DNA of 45,021 bases from the NCBI GenBank assembly GCA_014879575.1, contig JACSRU010000128.1:1-45021 (forward strand), written 5' to 3'. The position numbers were made by a program, and so were the translations under genes. This document shows positions 33,078 to 41,083 of the stretch, piece after piece. The notes beneath the pieces were generated by a model. The model did no database searches. It saw only the letters and a program-made list of their open reading frames with translations, and had not been told where the DNA came from. The DNA is from Chthoniobacterales bacterium. GTDB taxonomy: Bacteria > Verrucomicrobiota > Verrucomicrobiia > Chthoniobacterales > Terrimicrobiaceae. How positions within the stretch are numbered: position 1 is the first letter of the stretch; each line of letters starts with the position of its first letter.

Positions 33078-35032
33078 TGGCGGGCGGACATCCGGTGATG
33101 ACGAAACAAAGTCTCCATCTCGGCCGAAAGGAGCGCGCGGGGATAGATGCGGAAACGTTTCAAGGCGGGTCCGACCGCTTCAAACCGGGGTTTGACCGTG
33201 AGATTGTTCGCACAGGTTCCGTGAAAGGATTTGCTAAAGCGCCCCCAACCCGACGCCCGGAGGGTTCCGCCGTCACACAGCACGCCATCGACCAGCATCG
33301 TGATGATGCGGGGACCGCCATCAAGCGCGATGCACACGCTGCCGCCGGGAGCATTCGCCCAGAGGCCCGCATCCGAACTCCAGGAAAACTCGAGCCTTCC
33401 GTCGGACACCAGAATCCGCACGCGGCGATCCTCCGTCCACTCGAGTTGGAAGCCTCCCCGTGCGGGATGCCAGGACCGCGCGAAGACCCCGGGAGCGCCC
33501 GGTGTCACGGCGCATTCCATGGTGAATCCGGCGCGCATATCCGTTGTGCCGTAGGGAGGTTTCGGATTGATGGCGACAAAGAACGGCAACGGCGGCAGGT
33601 GGGAGGTCGGATGCGCGGGGGTCCAGTCAAAGGTGCTTTCCCTAACCAGGTCCTCCGCCGCAAATCCCTCCGGGCCGTGTCTGAGGGCCCGGGCCAGGGC
33701 GGCGGGCAGCGCGTGAACGCGGGCGACGGACTTTTGGGTTTCGGTGAGAAAGAGCGTGTCGCCCTCCTCGATGAGATCGGGATAACTAATGCGGGTCAAC
33801 GGATCGTCCTCGTAGAGCACGATCTCCGGATTGCCCCAGACAACGGTCACGCCGTCGCGCCCCGGCACCTCCCAGCCCCGCGCCATCCACACCGGATTGC
33901 GGTCCTCATAGGCACGACAGGCGCGCCAGACATTCTTCCCCAGCACCTCGCCGCCATGATTATGAAACCACAACACATAGCCGCCGTGCGCGAGACGCCA
34001 CACAAAGCACGCCGCGCGGGGATGTTTGACCCGGCGGCCGTCCGCATACGTGAGGGAGGCCGGGGTGCTCCAGGTGCGTCCCCGGTTGCGGCTGTAGGTG
34101 CCGACGGGAAATCCGTCGATGGAACGATACACCGAAAACAACGACCCATCGCCCAGTTCGCAGACGCATTGTTCCTCGGCGATGGGACCTCCACCCGGCG
34201 GCGTGCGCAGCCCGACATCGCCCTCCGGCAGCGTTACCCACGCGGCCTCGCGCGGGTCCGCCAGGTTGGCGAGATCCTCGGACACCACAAACGCGCCCTC
34301 GGACCGGGTGAACCAGCCGTGACCGAATCCCCCGACCTTGTGAAGCGGCAGGACGACCGCCCCACCGACAAGGCGGGGTTTGCCGACATTCCAAAAGAGG
34401 CGCACGCGGCCCCCGGTCGAATTCTCCCGGTCGATGGCAAATTCGCGCACGGGAATCTCCCCGCGTTCCTCCGACCAGGTGCGTCCCTCGTCGTCGCTCC
34501 AGCGAAACACATAGTGTCCGTGCGAATCCATGCGGTGGGTGATCCCGCCGGGAAACGGCGGATCGTCGGCGGGCAGTTCCCGGATGTCCTCCCGGTTGAA
34601 AACGTAAAAGGCCACGATCCTTCCAGAAGGCAGGAGCAGGGGCACCACCCAGGACGCCTCCGGGCCGGTGGGCGGTTCAATGCAAACGGGTTCCGACCAG
34701 GTTTGCCCGTGATCCTCGCTGCGGAGCGAAATGACGTGCTGGCCCCGGGATCCTTCCTGGCCGTCCCCGGTGGTGAGCACGCAGACCCATGCGCCGGTCG
34801 CCGTGCGGACGACATAGGGTTGATCCGCATAGAATTTGGCGGGGATGATCCGCCCCTCCCGCAGAAGCCGCGGGTCGCCCCGCTCCAGTTCCCATTCCAA
34901 ATCGGCCCAACTGCATCCCGGATTGGAAACCTCCTCCGGCGGCATGATGCCAACGCCGTTTGTCCGGTCGGGCGCGTCCAACGCGTCTTCACCGAGACGT
35001 TGGGGCGGATTGAGGTCCAAAGAGACTGTCAT
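33074..35032 (-). CDS. Sialidase-like BNR/Asp-box protein, first of tandem pair
   Basis: 652 residues, no signal peptide. Asp boxes SEDHGQTW, SDDEGRTW and SRNRGRTW (the last has Asn for the usual Asp). The shared block PVREFAIDRENSTGGRV and PLHKVGGFGHGWF also occur, with small changes, in the 8950-10890 paralog. It has a LamG-like C-terminal domain (MRAGFTMECAV, MLVDGVLCDGG). It is the first gene of a two-gene minus-strand unit and is divergent, across 248 bp, from the second trypsin-like PEP-CTERM gene. Probably a cytoplasmic enzyme processing imported oligosaccharides; the true substrate is unknown. Confidence 0.85.
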   Translation of the reverse strand: MTVSLDLNPPQRLGEDALDAPDRTNGVGIMPPEEVSNPGCSWADLEWELERGDPRLLREGRIIPAKFYADQPYVVRTATGAWVCVLTTGDGQEGSRGQHVISLRSEDHGQTWSEPVCIEPPTGPEASWVVPLLLPSGRIVAFYVFNREDIRELPADDPPFPGGITHRMDSHGHYVFRWSDDEGRTWSEERGEIPVREFAIDRENSTGGRVRLFWNVGKPRLVGGAVVLPLHKVGGFGHGWFTRSEGAFVVSEDLANLADPREAAWVTLPEGDVGLRTPPGGGPIAEEQCVCELGDGSLFSVYRSIDGFPVGTYSRNRGRTWSTPASLTYADGRRVKHPRAACFVWRLAHGGYVLWFHNHGGEVLGKNVWRACRAYEDRNPVWMARGWEVPGRDGVTVVWGNPEIVLYEDDPLTRISYPDLIEEGDTLFLTETQKSVARVHALPAALARALRHGPEGFAAEDLVRESTFDWTPAHPTSHLPPLPFFVAINPKPPYGTTDMRAGFTMECAVTPGAPGVFARSWHPARGGFQLEWTEDRRVRILVSDGRLEFSWSSDAGLWANAPGGSVCIALDGGPRIITMLVDGVLCDGGTLRASGWGRFSKSFHGTCANNLTVKPRFEAVGPALKRFRIYPRALLSAEMETLFRHHRMSARQ

Positions 35033-35280
35033 CCCAAAATATCAACGCCGCCCGGCGGGTCCTGACCATGACTTCCACTGTCACAAACCGGACGAAAGTT
35101 TGGAAATTGCGACATGGCGGCTTTCGCGCCCGGGCGGCGTCCCCGCGCACGCCGGGCGTCGGGCCTGCACGGATGCAAGGGATCGCACGGCACTCGCAAA
35201 AGGCCGAGTCCGAAACACGTCGTTTTTTCAAAAGTCATTTCGACATATTTGAACCCTCGGCGATTGCCGTCGTCGGCACA

Positions 35281-38034
35281 ATGAAGACGATGGGAAGGAT
35301 GACGAAAGCCCCCTTAGGAAGACTTCTCTTAGTGAGCGCCCTCGCGGCCGCGGTGCCCGGATACGGCATGCAGGTTGCCAATGAAACCCAGGACGGCAAC
35401 TATCGATTCTCTTCCGGATTCGCGACGGACACGCCGGTGGAAAACACGAGCCCGCTCTTCATCGGCGCGGCCTACGACTGGTCCGGCGTGGGTTGGATGA
35501 CAGGCGTCACCTCGGGCAGTGCCACCACCGTCCGGGTCACCAACATCACCATGGTGAGCCCTTTGCATGCGTTCAGTGCCAGACACAATGGCATCTGGCA
35601 ACTGGGCAACAATGCGCGCTTTGTTTCCGAGACCGGTGCGGTGGTCAACATCGGGCTCTCGACGGCCAATCCCGCGATTTCGATTCCCGGCCAGAATCAT
35701 GACCTCAACATCACGCCGTTGGACCGCGCCCTTCTGACGGCCGAGGCGGTGACGCCCCTGCGGATTCTGGACGTTTCCAGCAACAACTATGTGGGAATGG
35801 ATGCGCTCGCGGTGGGAAGCCACAACAAGACGACCGGCCAGGTGGTGGCCACCACCTGGATCGCCTCGGTCACACCGTCCAGTAGTTCCACCACCATCGG
35901 CCTCAAGCTGAACCAGACCGATCCCACCGTTTCGTTCCAATATTGGGAGGGCGGCGATTCGGGAAGTCCCCTGCTGATTCCCTATGAGGACACCCTGACG
36001 GTCGCCGGTTCGGCATGGTTCGCAAGCGGGGCCGGTTCCCTGCTGTCCACCCGCCCGGCCTACAACCCCACCCAGGCACTGAATGAACGGATGGCCCAGA
36101 CCGGATATGCGCTCCGGTGGAGCATCTACGACAAACCGGCCGACGCCGCGAACACCGCCAACGTGTGGCAGGGAACGACCGGAGATTTCGCAGGCGCGAC
36201 AAACTGGAGCCAGGGGGTCGCCCCGAGTCAGCTCCCGGTGGTCTTTGACTCCGGCGACAGCGGTGCCGTCCATGCCGTCAGCCTCTCCCAGAATGCTGCG
36301 GTGCGAGGCATCCTTTTCCGGGAGTCCCCGTCCACGAATGGCTATGTGCTTTCCGGCCCGGGCACCCTCACGGTCGGCGCTTCGGGCCTTCAAAACCGTG
36401 CGGCGGCCACGCAGGTCCTCCACACGATGATCTCCCTGTCCGAGTCTCAGAACTGGGAGGCCATCGGGGGCGACCTTGTGGTGAACGGCGCAATCGCGAA
36501 AAACGGCTACCTGCTTGTGGTTCAGGGCGGCCGGGACACAACCCTCGCCGGGACGATCTCCGGCTCGGGTGGCCTGGCCAAGGACGAAGCGGGAACTCTT
36601 TCGCTGGGGGCGGCGAACACGTATTCGGGAGGAACCTTCATCCACGACGGCACGGTGAAAGCCCTCGTCAACGGCGCGATTCCCACGGGCGGCATGGTGA
36701 TCTTCGACACGATGAACCCGGACGCGACTTTGGATGTCAACGGAAAGTCCCTCGTCTTCGGAAGCATCAACTCCCTGCGGGGCGGCTTGGGAACGGTGGA
36801 TATGAAGGGCGGTTCCATCACGATCGGGGGGAACAATGCCTCCTCATCCTTCGCGGGGGTTTTCACGGGGGGAGGATTTGTCACCAAGGTCGGCTCGGGA
36901 AACATCACGCTCTCCGGCGACAACAGCGCCTACACCGGACGGTTTGTTTCCGAAGGGGGCAATGTGGTGATCGCCGCGTCCAAGGCCCTTGGCGGCGGGG
37001 AGAATATCATCAATACCGGCGCACGGCTGCTGACCACGGACAGCCTTGCCGTGCAGGGCGACGCGGTGATTAGCGCGAATCAAAATTCGAGCACCACGAT
37101 GAACGCCGGTTTTATTTCCAGCGTGGTCGTGGCCCTTGGGAATGCGACACAGGTTTCCTATCAGGGCGATTTCACCCTGGAGCGAAAGGGATCGGGAACC
37201 GGCCTGATCAAATATGCCTTCCAGACCGGCGGTTCCGGCGCACAGACCCTCCGCATCGATGGGGATATTCGCACCTCGGGAAACACCCTCGGGCGTGTCT
37301 CGCTCGAAAGCTGGGTGCAGACCAGCGCGGCGGCCACGGTGGATTTTCACGGGCGCATCAGCGACGCTGGCGGGCCGGTCCTGCAAGTGGTGACGACTGG
37401 CATCGCGGGCGGAACGACCAAGCTTTCCTCCGAGTCCGGCAATGATTTTTCCGGTGGCGTGACGGCACTGGCCGGGACTTCGCTGGTCATTAGCAACTCC
37501 GCAGGTTCGGCCACGGGAAGCGGCAGCGTGGAAATCCAGGCGAACGCCAGGTTGTCCGGCGCGGGAATCATGGCACCCACCGGCAGCAACGGCCTGACGG
37601 TCCTCGCCAATGGCCGTGTCGCTCCGGGGCTCGACGGCATCGGAGAGATGACGATTGACCTTTCGCAAACCACCGGAAAAGCCAATTTCCAAACCGGTTC
37701 TCGTTTTCTCTTCGACCTCGCAACCAACCATTCCAGCGACCAACTGACGTTCCTTGGCACGGCCACCGGTGACATCCTTTTTTCGTCCAATGTGATTGAC
37801 TTCACCGTCTCCGGCGAACTCGCGCCGGGACTCTACACGCTCTTTGATTTCGACTCGGCCTACGCCTATTCCGGCGGGCTTGTTCTGGGAACGGGACTGG
37901 AGGCGTATGAAGTCAATCTGATTCATAACTCGACGAACATTCAGCTCCAGATCGTGCCCGAACCCGGCACGGCGGCGCTCATGCTCCTTGGCGTGGCGGG
38001 TCTGGGCCTTGCACGTCGCAAAGCCCGTAACTAA
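35281..38034 (+). CDS. Exported trypsin-like protein with beta-strand repeats and PEP-CTERM anchor
   Basis: 917 residues. The ATG at 35281 is chosen because it opens a signal peptide (MTKAPLGRLLLVSALAAAVPGYG); ATGs at 35290 and 35299 are also possible, and the frame is open to 35068. The trypsin-like region keeps His102 (SARHNG) and Ser227 (EGGDSGSP). The Asp seen at the matching place in the paralog is Glu/Ala here (TAEAVTPLRIL), so the triad is uncertain. Beta-strand repeats follow (GLAKDEAGTLSLGAANTYSGG). The C-terminus is a standard PEP-CTERM signal (VPEPGTAALM, hydrophobic stretch, RRKARN) with no extra tail. It is a full-length paralog of 11053-13809. Divergent from the sialidase-like pair and 24 bp before the esterase gene. 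Confidence 0.84.
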   Translation: MKTMGRMTKAPLGRLLLVSALAAAVPGYGMQVANETQDGNYRFSSGFATDTPVENTSPLFIGAAYDWSGVGWMTGVTSGSATTVRVTNITMVSPLHAFSARHNGIWQLGNNARFVSETGAVVNIGLSTANPAISIPGQNHDLNITPLDRALLTAEAVTPLRILDVSSNNYVGMDALAVGSHNKTTGQVVATTWIASVTPSSSSTTIGLKLNQTDPTVSFQYWEGGDSGSPLLIPYEDTLTVAGSAWFASGAGSLLSTRPAYNPTQALNERMAQTGYALRWSIYDKPADAANTANVWQGTTGDFAGATNWSQGVAPSQLPVVFDSGDSGAVHAVSLSQNAAVRGILFRESPSTNGYVLSGPGTLTVGASGLQNRAAATQVLHTMISLSESQNWEAIGGDLVVNGAIAKNGYLLVVQGGRDTTLAGTISGSGGLAKDEAGTLSLGAANTYSGGTFIHDGTVKALVNGAIPTGGMVIFDTMNPDATLDVNGKSLVFGSINSLRGGLGTVDMKGGSITIGGNNASSSFAGVFTGGGFVTKVGSGNITLSGDNSAYTGRFVSEGGNVVIAASKALGGGENIINTGARLLTTDSLAVQGDAVISANQNSSTTMNAGFISSVVVALGNATQVSYQGDFTLERKGSGTGLIKYAFQTGGSGAQTLRIDGDIRTSGNTLGRVSLESWVQTSAAATVDFHGRISDAGGPVLQVVTTGIAGGTTKLSSESGNDFSGGVTALAGTSLVISNSAGSATGSGSVEIQANARLSGAGIMAPTGSNGLTVLANGRVAPGLDGIGEMTIDLSQTTGKANFQTGSRFLFDLATNHSSDQLTFLGTATGDILFSSNVIDFTVSGELAPGLYTLFDFDSAYAYSGGLVLGTGLEAYEVNLIHNSTNIQLQIVPEPGTAALMLLGVAGLGLARRKARN

Positions 38035-38058
38035 GAAACCAGAAAGAACCTTCTCCCT

Positions 38059-40125
38059 ATGAAACGTCGTGCCTTGATTTTGGCCATTCTGTTTTGTCTT
38101 CCGTCGGGATGGAGCCAAGCGGCTGTCCGGATGCCCGCGATATTTTCCAACCACATGGTTCTGAAAAAATCCGCGGATGTTCCCGTCTGGGGCAAGGCCT
38201 TGCCTGGGGAGGACGTGACCGTGACCCTGGACGGACGCGCCGAAAAGACCACGGCGGATGCGGACGGAAAATGGAAGGTTCTGTTGAACCTGGCCGACTC
38301 GGGGCCTGGACCGTTTGTGATTACCGTGCAGGGGCAGAATACGGTTACGATCAACGATGTCGTTGTCGGAGCGGTGTGGGTGGCCTCCGGGCAGTCGAAC
38401 ATGGAATGGCCCCTGCAGCGGAGCAAGAACGCGGCGGAGGAAATCGCCCAATCCGCAAATCCCCTGTTGCGCCAATTTGAGGTCGTTAAGTCCGCCGCCC
38501 CGATCCCCCGCGAGCAATGCCAGGGTCGGTGGGTCGTCGCCTCGCCCGCAACATCGGGAGCCTTCAGCGCGGTGGCTTATTATTTTGGCAAAGTCCTGCA
38601 AAACGAACTGAAGATTCCCGTGGGCCTGATTCACACCTCGTGGGGCGGGACGCCGTCCGAAGCCTGGACCAGCGGGCCTTCGCTCGACACGCTGGAGGAA
38701 TTCAAATCCCCCAAGGACGCCATCCTCGCCGAGGTCCAGGCCCATCCGGAACTGCAGAAACAATGGGTCGCGAATTTTGCGGAATGGCTCAAGGCCAACG
38801 GGCGCGAGGACAGGGCGAACGGGGACAAGACAGCGTTCGCCTCCCCGGAAACTCCGATCACGAATTGGGAATCCGTCCAGATCCCGGGTCTCGTCAAAAC
38901 CGGAAAAATTTCCGGCATCGGTGCCGTCTGGATTCGAGCGGACATCGACATCGCGCCGCCTCCCGGCGGCAACCCCGTGGGACTGGACCTTGGCGCGTTG
39001 GAGGGTTTTGAAAGCATCTATTGCAACGGCACTCCCATCGTTTCCTTGGATTATCGGGACTATCCCGGAACCGGCCACATCCGGCGGCTTGGGAAATATA
39101 ATATTCCGGCAAACCTGCTCCGGCCCGGAAAGAACGCCGTCGCGATTCGCGTGTATGCGCCCGCCGGGGAGGCGAAATTTCCGACGCCTATTACGATTGG
39201 CGGCAAGGTTCCCGAAGGCGGATGGAAGATTGCGGAGGAATATGCCCTCCCCGCGCTGACGCCTTCGCAAAGGGATGCGCTGCCCAGGCCGCCCGTCGCG
39301 CCCCCAGAGCCGCGGTGGGTTGCGTCGTTTCTTTTCAACGGGATGATCCACCCGCTCATCCCTTACGCGATCAGCGGAGTGATCTGGTATCAGGGAGAAA
39401 CCAATGCCGGACGGGCCTTCCAGTACCGGACGGCGTTTCCGCTTATGATTGAAGACTGGCGCAAGGCGTGGGGGCAGGGGGATTTTCCGTTTTATTTCTG
39501 CCAGCTCCCCAATTACCTCGACAAGAAGCCGGTTCCGGGCGAGGGCTCCTGGGCCGAACTCCGCGAATCCCAATCAAAGGCCCTCTCCCTTCCGAACACC
39601 GCCCAGGCCGTCCTGATCGACCTCGGCGATGCCAAGGATGTGCATCCCCTCAACAAAAGGGACGTCGGGGAACGGCTGGCCCAAATCGCCCTGGCGAAGG
39701 ACTACGGCCGGAACGTCTCCTTTTCGGGACCGGTGTTTCAGTCGGTGACGTTTGAGGGAGGAAAAGCCCGGGTTCTGTTCAGCCATGCGGACGGCGGCCT
39801 GGCGGCCCGGCCCGTTCCGGCCACCTATTCCGTGGCGAGCGGCGACAACCAGACCGCTCCGACGGTGCGCAACAGCCCGGACAGCGAACTCGAAGGCTTT
39901 GCCATCTGCGGCGAAGACAAAAAGTGGGTGTGGGCCGACGCAAAGATCGAGGGGGACAGCGTCCTTGTCTGGTCCGACAAAGTGCCCGCCCCCGTCGCCG
40001 TGCGCTACGGCTGGGCGGACAACCCCACCGTGAACCTTTACAATGGCGGCGGGCTGCCCGCCTCGCCGTTTCGCACCGACGACTTCCCCGCCTCCACGCG
40101 AAACTCCAAATTCAATGGAAGGTAG
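38059..40125 (+). CDS. Secreted sialate O-acetylesterase-type (SASA) esterase
   Basis: 688 residues with a signal peptide (MKRRALILAILFCLPSGWSQAA). It matches the SASA/9-O-acetylesterase family: MPAIFSNHMVLKKSADVPVWGKA opens the first part, followed by SGQSNMEW with nucleophile Ser113, TSWGGTPSEAW, IWYQGETNA, and the Asp527-His529 pair in DVHPLNK. A beta-sandwich insert (about residues 270-390) separates the catalytic blocks. These enzymes remove acetyl groups from sialic acids or from plant cell-wall sugars; sequence does not decide which. The stop overlaps the start of the TPR gene by 11 bp, so it heads an operon with the ABC importer. Confidence 0.92.
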   Translation: MKRRALILAILFCLPSGWSQAAVRMPAIFSNHMVLKKSADVPVWGKALPGEDVTVTLDGRAEKTTADADGKWKVLLNLADSGPGPFVITVQGQNTVTINDVVVGAVWVASGQSNMEWPLQRSKNAAEEIAQSANPLLRQFEVVKSAAPIPREQCQGRWVVASPATSGAFSAVAYYFGKVLQNELKIPVGLIHTSWGGTPSEAWTSGPSLDTLEEFKSPKDAILAEVQAHPELQKQWVANFAEWLKANGREDRANGDKTAFASPETPITNWESVQIPGLVKTGKISGIGAVWIRADIDIAPPPGGNPVGLDLGALEGFESIYCNGTPIVSLDYRDYPGTGHIRRLGKYNIPANLLRPGKNAVAIRVYAPAGEAKFPTPITIGGKVPEGGWKIAEEYALPALTPSQRDALPRPPVAPPEPRWVASFLFNGMIHPLIPYAISGVIWYQGETNAGRAFQYRTAFPLMIEDWRKAWGQGDFPFYFCQLPNYLDKKPVPGEGSWAELRESQSKALSLPNTAQAVLIDLGDAKDVHPLNKRDVGERLAQIALAKDYGRNVSFSGPVFQSVTFEGGKARVLFSHADGGLAARPVPATYSVASGDNQTAPTVRNSPDSELEGFAICGEDKKWVWADAKIEGDSVLVWSDKVPAPVAVRYGWADNPTVNLYNGGGLPASPFRTDDFPASTRNSKFNGR

Positions 40126-41083
40126 CCTGCAACCGCGGGACAATGCGCGGTCGCCGGCCGGGACGCTCTTCGTTTTGGCGCTCCTTTCGGCGCTGGCTTT
40201 TTGCGCGGCGGTCCTCGTGCCGCGATGGAAGTCCGGGGCCTCGAATGAGAAATCACGTTCCCCCGACGAACTCCTCGGGCAGGCGTGGGAGGCGTTTCAA
40301 CAACTCGAATTCGAGAAAGCTTCGCGACTTTTTCAAGCCGTGCAGTCCGAAACTCCCAATGACGCGGAGGCGCATGTCGAGGCCATTTACGGGGAGGCGT
40401 CCTGCGCGAATCACCGTCAATCCGGGCGCGACCTGAACCGGGCGTTGACGCTTTACGCGGCGATTCAAAAGCAGCACCCCGACAGCCCGTGGGCGGCGTG
40501 GGCGGCGCTCGCCGCCGTGCGGGCCCGGCATCTCGAACCCTCGGAAACCGGCCTCCCCTACAAGGACCTCAGCGCCGAATACGCGAAGGTTTATCAACAA
40601 TATCCCGACACCCCCGCCGGCGAGGAGGCCTTTCTTTACCACTGCCGGATCACCGCTTCGTTCGGGACCCGCGAGGAGGCTTCGGAACTCCTGCGGGAGA
40701 TCGCCGATTTCCTAAGCCGCCATCCCGGGATGACGTACCAGCCCCTTCTCGACACCGTGGCAGCGGAGTGTCATCACATTCTGGGCCGGGAAGACGAGCG
40801 GATCGAAGCGATGGAGCGGTCGATCGCCACCTTCGAACGCGATCCGACCGTTCCCTTTTATGAGCTTTCCAGCGCCTACTGGAACATCGCCTATGCCGCG
40901 GAATTCGAGGCGGGGAACTTTGCCGTCGCCAGGAAGTATTATGAATTGTTCCTGAAAGAATTTCCCAATGAGGACCGCTCCTTTGGCTGCCGCCAGGCCC
41001 TCGCGCGCATCGACCGCGTGGAAAAAGCCTTGCGGGAGGGAAAGCAGCCCGAGGCGGAGTGGCTCGCCGCGCCGTCCCAATGA
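40115..41083 (+). CDS. Membrane-anchored TPR-repeat protein
   Basis: 322 residues from the ATG at 40115, which overlaps the esterase stop. One N-terminal membrane helix (TLFVLALLSALAFCAAVLVP, about residues 17-36) is followed by a soluble domain of TPR-like helical pairs, for example LLGQAWEAFQQLEFEKASRLF and IAYAAEFEAGNFAVARKYYEL. No lipobox or enzymatic motif. The stop overlaps the next gene's ATG (ATGA), so it is translated together with the ABC substrate-binding protein. TPR repeats bind partner proteins; a role in assembling or scaffolding the importer at the membrane is inferred. Confidence 0.82.
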   Translation: MEGSLQPRDNARSPAGTLFVLALLSALAFCAAVLVPRWKSGASNEKSRSPDELLGQAWEAFQQLEFEKASRLFQAVQSETPNDAEAHVEAIYGEASCANHRQSGRDLNRALTLYAAIQKQHPDSPWAAWAALAAVRARHLEPSETGLPYKDLSAEYAKVYQQYPDTPAGEEAFLYHCRITASFGTREEASELLREIADFLSRHPGMTYQPLLDTVAAECHHILGREDERIEAMERSIATFERDPTVPFYELSSAYWNIAYAAEFEAGNFAVARKYYELFLKEFPNEDRSFGCRQALARIDRVEKALREGKQPEAEWLAAPSQ

